Assembly (NCBI GenBank): GCA_028716265.1
Contig: JAQUQD010000019.1
Location: 1 to 42,562 of the forward strand
DNA length: 42,562 nucleotides
Reading direction: 5' to 3'
DNA from: Bacteroidales bacterium
Lineage (GTDB): Bacteria > Bacteroidota > Bacteroidia > Bacteroidales > JAGONC01
Part shown: positions 7,669 to 13,982 of the stretch, one piece after another
How the letters are laid out: every line of letters begins with the position of its first letter
Position numbering within the stretch: position 1 is the first letter of the stretch
Notes under the pieces: generated by a model
What the model saw: only the letters and a program-made list of their open reading frames with translations
What the model was told of the DNA's origin: nothing
Databases searched by the model: none
Position numbers and translations under genes: made by a program

Positions 7669-8685
7669 TCAGGATGCTACAGCAGCAAGGGACTCTTTTA
7701 CCTTCTGTTCAAGTTCTGCCGACAGCTCCGGATTGTCGGCGAGGAGTTTTTTCACGCTGTCCCTGCCCTGGCCCAGTTTTGTTTCTCCATAGCTGAACCA
7801 TGAGCCGCTTTTTTTGATGATGTTGTGGTCGATACCCAGGTCAATGATCTCACCGGTCTTGGAGATGCCTTCACCGTAGATGATGTCGAACTCGGCGATC
7901 CGGAAGGGAGGGGCCAGTTTGTTCTTGACTACTTTGACCTTGGCCCGGTTGCCCGTGATGTTCTCGCCCTCCTTGATCTGGTTCGTCTTGCGGATGTCCA
8001 GGCGGACGGATGAATAGAATTTCAGGGCATTGCCGCCGGTAGTGGTCTCCGGGTTTCCGAACATCACGCCTATCTTTTCACGCAACTGATTGATAAACAC
8101 GCAGCTTGTATGGGTTTTGCTGATGGTGGCCGTCAGTTTCCGCAGGGCTTGTGACATCAAACGTGCCTGCAGGCCCAGCTTGGAGTCGCCCATTTCGCCT
8201 TCGATCTCGCTTTTAGGGGTGAGGGCTGCCACCGAGTCGATGACGATAATATCGATCGCACCGCTTCGGATGAGGTTTTCAGCGATCTCCAGGGCCTGCT
8301 CCCCGTTATCGGGCTGGGAGATGAGGAGATTCTCAATATCCACCCCCAGTTTCTTGGCATAGAACCGGTCAAAGGCATGTTCTGCATCGATGAAGGCAGC
8401 GATGCCGCCGGCTTTCTGGGCTTCTGCGATGGCATGGAGTGCCAGTGTGGTTTTACCCGAGGATTCCGGCCCGTAGATCTCAATGACCCTTCCCCGTGGC
8501 AGTCCCCCGATCCCCAGCGCATGGTCGAGGGAGATGGAGCCGGTAGAGATCGTCGCCACCTCCACCACGGCATTGTCGCCCAGTTTCATAATCGTGCCCT
8601 TGCCATATTCTTTTTCCATCTTATCGATGACCAGCTGCAGGGCCTTCATCTTTTCCCTGTTGTTCGTGTTTTCGTCTGATGCCAT
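7669..8685 (-). CDS. recA: Recombinase RecA
   Basis: This 338-residue protein is a full-length RecA, the ATP-dependent strand-exchange protein that also drives SOS autoproteolysis. The Walker A motif is [10 protein letters not shown] and the Walker B region is [12 protein letters not shown]. The conserved stretches [38 protein letters not shown] and [17 protein letters not shown] are present. The C-terminus is short and only mildly acidic. It is the first gene of a leftward pair with the TPR lipoprotein. No SOS box could be identified upstream, and no full TTTG/TAnnTTTG promoter was found in the 116-base gap to bcp. Confidence 0.97.
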   Translation of the reverse strand: MASDENTNNREKMKALQLVIDKMEKEYGKGTIMKLGDNAVVEVATISTGSISLDHALGIGGLPRGRVIEIYGPESSGKTTLALHAIAEAQKAGGIAAFIDAEHAFDRFYAKKLGVDIENLLISQPDNGEQALEIAENLIRSGAIDIIVIDSVAALTPKSEIEGEMGDSKLGLQARLMSQALRKLTATISKTHTSCVFINQLREKIGVMFGNPETTTGGNALKFYSSVRLDIRKTNQIKEGENITGNRAKVKVVKNKLAPPFRIAEFDIIYGEGISKTGEIIDLGIDHNIIKKSGSWFSYGETKLGQGRDSVKKLLADNPELSAELEQKVKESLAAVAS

Positions 8686-8801
8686 ACCGTTTGAATTAAT
8701 GTAGAACAGATTGGTTCTTTTCAGTTAATCCGGAATCACAGGAAAATGTTACCCGGTTCTATGAAAAATCTGTATAAAAATACGTAAAAACAAATAGCAA
8801 A

Positions 8802-9260
8802 TTAAACCTGGGTCAGAATTTGCCGTGTATGATCACCGGTAGCTACTTTTGTTATGACTCGTTCGATGATGCCTTTCTCGTCGATCACAAAAGTCACACG
8901 GTGAATACCCTCGTAGGATCTTCCCATGAATTTCTTCGGACCCCACACGCCGTAGGCGTTAAGGATGGTATGTTCGGTGTCGGGGATGAGCGGAAAAGGG
9001 AGGCTGTATTTGGCGGCGAATTTCTGGTGCGACTTAACAGGATCGGCGCTTACCCCGACGATGTGGTACCCCTGTCCGAGCAGCTGCTGGTAATTATCGC
9101 GCAGGTTGCATGCTTCCGCGGTGCAGCCCGGTGTATCGTCTTTGGGGTAGAAATAGAGGATCACCTTTTTCCCCCTGAAGTTTTCCAGTGTCACCTGGTT
9201 ACCGTTCTGGTCAACGGTGGTGAATAAAGGTGCAGGATCGCCTGTTTTCAATGTTGTCAT
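8802..9260 (-). CDS. bcp: Thioredoxin-dependent thiol peroxidase (peroxiredoxin Q/Bcp)
   Basis: This 152-residue protein is a Bcp/PrxQ peroxiredoxin that reduces hydrogen and organic peroxides using thioredoxin. The peroxidatic cysteine is C46 in DDTPGCTAEAC and the likely resolving cysteine is C51, the five-residue spacing of atypical 2-Cys Bcp proteins. YFYPKDDTPGC and the later KFMGRSYEGIHRVTFVIDEKG segment are family hallmarks. There is no signal peptide, so it acts in the cytoplasm. It lies between recA and nth in the same orientation. The spacer toward nth holds a near-perfect 23-bp inverted repeat. Confidence 0.94.
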   Translation of the reverse strand: MTTLKTGDPAPLFTTVDQNGNQVTLENFRGKKVILYFYPKDDTPGCTAEACNLRDNYQQLLGQGYHIVGVSADPVKSHQKFAAKYSLPFPLIPDTEHTILNAYGVWGPKKFMGRSYEGIHRVTFVIDEKGIIERVITKVATGDHTRQILTQV

Positions 9261-9279
9261 GGCGTTGTTGTTTTAAGGT

Positions 9280-9342
9280 CAAAGAGCAAATAGCAAAAAT
9301 CAAAGATCATAATTATTTGTGATTTTTGCTCTTTACTCTTTG
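9280..9342. repeat. Long inverted repeat between bcp and nth, overlapping the nth stop
   Basis: Arms 9280-9302 and 9320-9342 are 23 bases each and pair at 21 positions (CAAAGAGCAAATAGCAAAAATCA against its near-complement), with a 17-base loop. The right arm contains the last codons and stop of nth. No U-tract follows in the leftward direction, so terminator function is uncertain. The words TTTGCTCTTT and GATTTTTG recur just beyond it. Confidence 0.65.
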
Positions 9343-9980
9343 CTTTTTGATTTTTGAAAGAAGTTGCACCACTGTGTCAAACCGCACTCTCCGCACCGGG
9401 GTTTCCGTGCCTGGCACACGTACCTGCCATGCAGGATCAGCCAGTGGTGTGCGATCGGGATCAACGCATCCGGGATATGCTGCACGAGCTGTTTTTCCGC
9501 TTCAAAAGGATTCTTTGCTCTCCAGGTGAGTCCCAACCGGGCGGAGACCCTGAAAACATGGGTATCTACAGCAAGAGCCGGTTTATGAAATACCACCGAG
9601 GCGATCACATTGGCGCTCTTGCGCCCAATGCCGGGAAGCTTCTGAAGCTCCTCCGGTTCGGAAGGCACCTTGCAGGAATACTCGTCACGCAGCTTACGGG
9701 CCATGCCGACCAGGTGGCGGGATTTGTTGTTGGGATAGGAACAGCTCCGGATCAGCTCAAAAACATCGCTCACCTCCGCCTTTGCAAGAGATTCGATGGA
9801 AGGGAACCGCCTGAAGAAAGAGGGTGTGATCAGGTTCACCCTTTTATCGGTACACTGGGCCGACAGGATGACAGCCACCATCAGTTCATAGGGACTCGTA
9901 TAGCTGAGCTCGGTCTCTGCGACAGGCTGATGCTGTGTGAAATACCGGATCACACCCTCAAAGCGTTCCTTCCTGGTCAT
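9333..9980 (-). CDS. nth: Endonuclease III
   Basis: This 215-residue DNA glycosylase/AP lyase removes oxidised pyrimidines in base excision repair. The helix-hairpin-helix is LPGIGRKSANVIA, whose lysine is the expected Schiff-base nucleophile. The catalytic aspartate is in ALAVDTHVFRVSARLGL. The C-terminal iron-sulfur loop is complete with C-X6-C-X2-C-X5-C spacing (CQARKPRCGECGLTQWC). Its 3' end lies inside a long inverted repeat. The small gene upstream ends 10 bases before its start, so the two are probably co-transcribed. Confidence 0.96.
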   Translation of the reverse strand: MTRKERFEGVIRYFTQHQPVAETELSYTSPYELMVAVILSAQCTDKRVNLITPSFFRRFPSIESLAKAEVSDVFELIRSCSYPNNKSRHLVGMARKLRDEYSCKVPSEPEELQKLPGIGRKSANVIASVVFHKPALAVDTHVFRVSARLGLTWRAKNPFEAEKQLVQHIPDALIPIAHHWLILHGRYVCQARKPRCGECGLTQWCNFFQKSKSKE

Positions 9981-9990
9981 AACGAGGTGA

Positions 9991-10197
9991 TCAGTTCAGC
10001 AGAAAGCTGATGTTCCCGATCGTTTTGGTCTTCTGAACGGAAAGTGCCCGCGAGTAGTTCACGATCATGCTGATTACCGACGACTTCGGCTGGGGAGCTT
10101 TTGTATCCAATTCGGCATCAATGAGACCTTCCGCTTTAAGCTCATCGAACGTGTGGTTGAAAAGGTCATCAAACGTAAAGGATTTCATCATAAGCAT
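9991..10197 (-). CDS. Small conserved-looking hypothetical protein upstream of nth
   Basis: This is a 68-residue soluble protein with no cysteine. The opening (K)SFTFDDLFNHTFDELKAEG resembles small Bacteroidota proteins that begin with an FTFDDL segment, which argues it is real. ATG codons at 10197, 10191 and 10188 are all possible starts; the last gives MKSFTFDD and may be the true one. The C-terminal half (SVISMIVNYSRALSVQKTKTIG) shows no recognised motif. It shares orientation with nth at a 10-base distance. Function unknown. Confidence 0.55.
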   Translation of the reverse strand: MLMMKSFTFDDLFNHTFDELKAEGLIDAELDTKAPQPKSSVISMIVNYSRALSVQKTKTIGNISFLLN

Positions 10198-10302
10198 CCT
10201 GATTGATGGAACATGAATGGATTAAGTGTTTAACGCCGGGCGGGAGAAGATTATTATAACAGAATAAGAATATTTTCAATAAAATACGGGGAGGCGGGCA
10301 GG

Positions 10303-11514
10303 TCATTTGCTTTCAAAATATTCCTTGGGTGACATACCCGTAAATTTTTTAAAGCAGGCATAGAAGGAGGATTTGGAATTAAAGCCCACCATTTCGGCAA
10401 TGGCTTCGATGGTGTACTTCCTGCCGCTGTTCTCCATGATCTGGATGGCCTCCCTGAGCCTGTACTCATTCACGAATCCGTAGAAATTCTTTCCCATCAC
10501 ATCATTCAGGACATAGGTCATGATACGCCGTGAGGTTTCCATCTGCGTGCATAGTTCATTGAGTGAGTAACGGGAATCCGTGTACGGTTTTTTCCCTTCC
10601 ATAAGGAGTTTGAGCTGGTTGATGATCCTGTGAGCTTCGTCGTCAGGCACAATGGGGACGGAACGGGAGGAAGCGGATACCGGCTTTGCCATGCCCTCTG
10701 GATGAGGTGCTTCAGGGGATGGCAGGCTTGCCGCACCGGCACCTGTAACAGAGGCTACCTGCATGAGCAACGTGTCCTGCTTCAAACCGTAAAAACCAAT
10801 GATTCCACCGGTTATCAGAAGCATAGCGTTTGCAAGTAAAGAAAGAGCCATCAGGTCAGTGACAGGAATATGGAAAGGGAAAACGATTGCCAGGATGAAC
10901 AGGAACAGGCAGACGCCCATGACTGCAATCCACCGGACCTGCAGGTATGCCAGGCGGCCCGGATCCTTGCCGACGGTCTCCCGCTCGCCCCGAAGCAGAT
11001 GGCTTGCCCTGGCCCATCCCATGATGAGCTGAACCGTGAGAAGGACAGGGATGATCCATTTGTAGCCCCATGCAGCCAGTGTAAAGGTGCCAGTTCCTCC
11101 GCCGGGCGGATCAAGGCCTGCCATGATCATCAGCCGTTCATTCAGCGTGAGCATCCCAAAAGTGAACAGGGACAATACGAAACCAATGACAGGAATGATA
11201 AAGGGGCTGAATCTGGATAACCCCCCGGTTCGTTGATGCCCGTTGACCAGAGAAGAGAGGTAACGATGAAAGATGGGAATCAAACTTAGCAGCAACGGAG
11301 TAAAAAAAATGAAAAGCACTGACATAAGCCGTTCATAACCAAAATAATGAACAGCATTCATGATAAGAACGACAGTCATCACCAACAATAATAATCCTAG
11401 ATATTTCCTGGAAGGATAGGCTCTTTTAAATGTAATCAGCTGCACGGTGTAGAACAGCAACTGATAAATGGGCAGAGCATACAAAAAAACAATAAGATTC
11501 TCCTGCGTCAGCAT
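10303..11514 (-). CDS. AraC-family regulator with an N-terminal multi-pass membrane domain
   Basis: This 403-residue protein has about seven hydrophobic segments in residues 1-255, the 7TM-type sensor layout found in Bacteroidota regulators. A linker follows, then a C-terminal AraC-type DNA-binding domain at about 300-403. The second helix-turn-helix is recognisable in TIEAIAEMVGFNSKSSFYACFKKFTGMSPKEYF, given here as a domain landmark. The membrane part probably senses a ligand or envelope state and the C-terminus binds DNA from the inner face. It is a single leftward gene with its own likely -7 box at 11579-11586. Targets are unknown. The adjacent exosortase pair and the nth group are candidates by position only. 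Confidence 0.85.
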   Translation of the reverse strand: MLTQENLIVFLYALPIYQLLFYTVQLITFKRAYPSRKYLGLLLLVMTVVLIMNAVHYFGYERLMSVLFIFFTPLLLSLIPIFHRYLSSLVNGHQRTGGLSRFSPFIIPVIGFVLSLFTFGMLTLNERLMIMAGLDPPGGGTGTFTLAAWGYKWIIPVLLTVQLIMGWARASHLLRGERETVGKDPGRLAYLQVRWIAVMGVCLFLFILAIVFPFHIPVTDLMALSLLANAMLLITGGIIGFYGLKQDTLLMQVASVTGAGAASLPSPEAPHPEGMAKPVSASSRSVPIVPDDEAHRIINQLKLLMEGKKPYTDSRYSLNELCTQMETSRRIMTYVLNDVMGKNFYGFVNEYRLREAIQIMENSGRKYTIEAIAEMVGFNSKSSFYACFKKFTGMSPKEYFESK

Positions 11515-11578
11515 AGTAAAATCTTAAACAACCTGGATGTCAAAAAAAATACAGGATCCTCAGAACGTTTAACCCAGA

Positions 11579-11586
11579 CAAAGATA
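11579..11586 (-). promoter_or_regulatory. Possible -7 promoter box for the AraC-type regulator
   Basis: Read leftward the sequence is TATCTTTG, a match to TAnnTTTG, about 65 bases before the start codon at 11514. A -33 element with proper spacing was not found. Confidence 0.35.
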
Positions 11587-11799
11587 GTTTTTTTCTTAAA
11601 TCATTAACTGATTTTTAACATACTGATTAATAATTATTTAAAATTCAGAGCTGTATTTTTATGCGTATTCTCAATAATGTATGATCTGAATTGTAAAATC
11701 CACTGAAGGTGATCACCTGATTCAGGGGGAGAGTGTCCATATGATTTCTGGTGCAAACTGACCACCCCGATCTTCTCTCATTTTCGATTAAGCGTATTT

Positions 11800-11855
11800 T
11801 TGGAAATTGGTGCTTGGAATTTGCCTGGGAATTGGGGCCTGGGATCTGGAATTTA
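11800..11855. repeat. Imperfect tandem repeat of TTGGAATT-like units
   Basis: The stretch reads as variants of a TGGGAATTTG/CTGGAATTT unit about 10 bases long (TTTGGAAATTGG, CTTGGAATTTG, CTGGGAATTGGG, TCTGGAATTT). It ends about 20 bases from the stop codon of the gene at 11876. It resembles in style, but not in sequence, the other short-period spacers in this window. Confidence 0.5.
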
Positions 11856-11875
11856 TCATGCAACCTGCAACTTCC

Positions 11876-12391
11876 CTATTTCCGGCGAAAGACCGGATAA
11901 AATATGGTATCCTTGATCACAAGGATCAGGGCAATGATGTAGAAACTGTCGACCATCAAACCATAAAGGAACTTCTGGAAAGATGATGTATGGAATCCTG
12001 TCAGCTGAACCAGGAAAAAGACCTGGAGCCCGATGAAGATGGCCAGATTGATCAGTAAAAGCCGTAAGGCCTTGCGCCATGGCAGTACAAAGAAGAGGAA
12101 CAGTTGCCAGGCAATGACGATGACTGTTGGCTGAAGCAGAGGGCCAATCTCCTGTGGAAATGTGTATTCCTTCCCCTCCTTTGTAATATGTATCCGATAA
12201 ATCGGGGTGTTATCCTTCACTTCATATTTTATACTCTTGTCGCTTCCGACCACTTTCAGCCAGCCATTGGTACCTCCGGCAAGGATGCGGGAATGGACGG
12301 ATTCGTATCCCATTTGCCATAAAACAAAAATGAGGATCGTTATGACAAGCAGAAGGATGATCTTGTTTCTCTTCGATTCCAGCAGTTTCAT
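11876..12391 (-). CDS. Membrane protein paired with the exosortase-family gene
   Basis: From the ATG at 12391 this is a 171-residue membrane protein. An N-terminal membrane segment (KIILLLVITILIFVLWQMGY) is followed by a polar, probably extracytoplasmic region of about 60 residues (GTNGWLKVVGSDKSIKY through PIYRIHITKEGKEYTF). Three more hydrophobic segments occupy about 85-165, ending in FRRK. This layout resembles the small accessory membrane proteins encoded beside exosortases in Bacteroidota, such as XrtF-associated proteins, but I cannot assign it to a named family. It starts 52 bases after the exosortase gene ends, in the same orientation, so co-transcription is likely. A role as chaperone or substrate-handling partner is inference. 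Confidence 0.6.
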   Translation of the reverse strand: MKLLESKRNKIILLLVITILIFVLWQMGYESVHSRILAGGTNGWLKVVGSDKSIKYEVKDNTPIYRIHITKEGKEYTFPQEIGPLLQPTVIVIAWQLFLFFVLPWRKALRLLLINLAIFIGLQVFFLVQLTGFHTSSFQKFLYGLMVDSFYIIALILVIKDTIFYPVFRRK

Positions 12392-12443
12392 TATCAATGC
12401 ATTAACTAATTATAGCAGGTTTGCATGTTAATCAGAAGGAAGA

Positions 12444-13046
12444 TTAAGTGACTTCGCCTGTCGTTTTTTGAGTGGCTTCAGTACGATGAGGCAAATAACG
12501 CTGGTATCTCCATAGCCAGATCAGGAAGACCAGAAAGCCAAAGAGAATGTTCCATATATAATCGTGGACCTGGTCAAATTGTTCGGGGTAATGTTTGCCA
12601 ATGTATCCCATGGTCACGAACCTCAGGTTATTGATCACAAAGATCGAAGGAAGAAAGACGGCCAGTGTGATCAGGCGTTGCTTCCAGCTTACCGGAGAAA
12701 AAAGACTGAGAAATATGGTAAAAATATAAAAATTGTAAGCTGTACACTCCATGATGATGGCCATCTGGTAACCATCCACCCTTAATAGTGGAAATTCAGG
12801 ACTCTCAATGGGAATGAAAAATATCTTACCAAATATGACCGCACTATGTATGGTAAACTGAACGAAAAATGCTACAATCTGAAGCTGGATGGCGGGTAGG
12901 TGAAGAATGAACATAACGGCACCCCAGGCTAAAATTGCATAGAGGAGGGGCTTGAAATGCTTCAGTATTTGCTTGCGGACATCCCTCTGGGCCATTTTTT
13001 CCTTCAGCCGAGCCTTCTCCTCTTTTCTGATTCTTTGAGAGGGCAT
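12444..13046 (-). CDS. Exosortase/archaeosortase-family transpeptidase
   Basis: From the ATG at 13046 this is a 200-residue integral membrane protein. Exosortases are sortase-like membrane enzymes that cut a C-terminal sorting signal and pass the protein to the envelope. The three catalytic positions of the family are present in order: cysteine in IMECTAYNFYIF (about C101), arginine in VINNLRFVTMGYIG (about R142) and histidine in FDQVHDYIWN (about H161). A charged N-terminus (about 1-32) precedes five or so hydrophobic segments, ending in a basic tail. The motif ECTAY differs from the glycine-containing CxG motifs of the best-known subtypes, so no subfamily is assigned. No substrate with a clear tripartite C-terminal signal is in the window. 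A TTG four codons earlier is a less likely start. Confidence 0.75.
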   Translation of the reverse strand: MPSQRIRKEEKARLKEKMAQRDVRKQILKHFKPLLYAILAWGAVMFILHLPAIQLQIVAFFVQFTIHSAVIFGKIFFIPIESPEFPLLRVDGYQMAIIMECTAYNFYIFTIFLSLFSPVSWKQRLITLAVFLPSIFVINNLRFVTMGYIGKHYPEQFDQVHDYIWNILFGFLVFLIWLWRYQRYLPHRTEATQKTTGEVT

Positions 13047-13114
13047 AAAAAATAACAAATATGAAATTTTGGAAATGAAAGTACAACTATGAGTTTAAGT
13101 ACCCCACCCCTTCA

Positions 13115-13140
13115 CCCCTCCCCTGCTAGCAGGGGAGGGG
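13115..13140. repeat. C/G-rich palindromic repeat, copy identical in its arms to 949-974
   Basis: CCCCTCCCCTGC (13115-13126) and GCAGGGGAGGGG (13129-13140) flank TA. The 12-base arms are identical to those at 949-974, where the centre is GA. Flanking CCCCACCCC (13102-13110) and GGGGAGGGG (13144-13152) extend the C/G-rich symmetry. It lies between the sigma-factor stop and the exosortase start. Confidence 0.75.
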
Positions 13141-13209
13141 ACTGGGGAGGGGTAAATTCGATGCTAAAATAAGAAAATCCAGCCTAAATGATTACGCAGA
13201 AGTAATAAT

Positions 13210-13791
13210 TTAGCTGATCAGGTTCTTTTCCCTGATCATTTTCCTCAGGTTGATCAGCGCGTACCGCATCCTGCCCAGCGCCGTGTTGATGCTGACATCT
13301 GTCTGCTCGGCAATGTCCTTGAAACTCATATCCGCATAATGGCGCATGATCAGCACCTCCCGCTGTTCTTTGGGCAGGTGATCGACCAGTTTCCGCAGAT
13401 CGCTGTGCACCTGTTCAGTGATGAGCCTTTCCTCGACCGAAGCATCGGTCAGGCGCAGCGTATCGAAAATGTCGTAATCATCATGACCATTGTCCACCAC
13501 AGGGATCCGCCTGGATTTCCTGAAGTGGTCGATCACCAGGTTATGGGCGATCCGCATGACCCACTGGATGAATTTGCCTTCTTCCTTGTAGGCTCCGGTC
13601 CGCAGTGTGTTGATCACTTTAATGAAGGTATCCTGGAAAATGTCATCGGCAAGTTCGGAATCCTTGACGACCATCAGGATATAGGCGTACACACGCTTCT
13701 TGTGACGGTGGATGAGGATTTCGAGGCTGGTCTGATTACCGGATAAATACGCGCCGATTAGCTCCTGATCGCTAATTCTGTTGGTTTTCAT
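13210..13791 (-). CDS. RNA polymerase sigma-70 factor, ECF type
   Basis: From the ATG at 13791 this is a 193-residue ECF sigma factor (a GTG two codons earlier is possible). Region 2 is seen in SLEILIHRHKKRVYAYILM and ADDIFQDTFIKVINTL, followed by FIQWVMRIAHNLVIDHFRK, the core and -10 recognition part. Region 4 is at about 135-190: LPKEQREVLIMRHYADMSFKDIA and then the recognition helix in VSINTALGRMRYALINLRK. No anti-sigma gene is adjacent, unlike SusC/D-type ECF systems. A full promoter lies at 13917-13948 and its leader contains a hairpin. Whether it drives the exosortase pair downstream is unknown. Confidence 0.92.
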   Translation of the reverse strand: MKTNRISDQELIGAYLSGNQTSLEILIHRHKKRVYAYILMVVKDSELADDIFQDTFIKVINTLRTGAYKEEGKFIQWVMRIAHNLVIDHFRKSRRIPVVDNGHDDYDIFDTLRLTDASVEERLITEQVHSDLRKLVDHLPKEQREVLIMRHYADMSFKDIAEQTDVSINTALGRMRYALINLRKMIREKNLIS

Positions 13792-13853
13792 ACGCACCCT
13801 TTTTTATGGTTAAGGGTAGATTTTATCCGATAATGCTCCTCCTGTTTTTTGTG

Positions 13854-13876
13854 ACAACTCCTGTTTGGGGAGTTGT
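13854..13876 (-). other. Hairpin in the leader of the sigma-factor transcript
   Basis: ACAACTCC (13854-13861) pairs perfectly with GGAGTTGT (13869-13876) around a 7-base loop. It sits between the predicted transcription start near 13910 and the start codon at 13791. It could affect translation or stability; no known riboswitch or leader family was recognised. Confidence 0.4.
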
Positions 13877-13916
13877 ACGGGATTAGACAATAAAGGTTAC
13901 CAACGGAATGGTTGTG

Positions 13917-13948
13917 CAAATATAGTCTCCACTCTACAAAATTGCAAA
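13917..13948 (-). promoter_or_regulatory. Promoter of the ECF sigma-factor gene
   Basis: Read leftward, TTTG (13948-13945), a 20-base spacer and TATATTTG (13924-13917) fit the Bacteroidota consensus TTTG-N19-21-TAnnTTTG exactly. The start would fall near 13910, giving a leader of roughly 115 bases. Confidence 0.65.
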
Positions 13949-13982
13949 TAGATTTTGTAATTTTGCAAATTATTTTCCAAAA

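Larger units (their letters stand above)
11515..11875. other. Intergenic region between the AraC-type gene and the exosortase partner
   Basis: This 361-base spacer has no convincing gene; the open frame at 11645-11863 has a low-complexity translation. Its left part holds a -7 box for the AraC-type gene. Its middle is AT-rich. Its right part holds an imperfect tandem repeat listed separately. Confidence 0.6.

Noticed and set aside
11645..11863. 72-codon leftward open frame before the exosortase partner
   Set aside because: It covers an imperfect tandem repeat and has no recognisable protein features.
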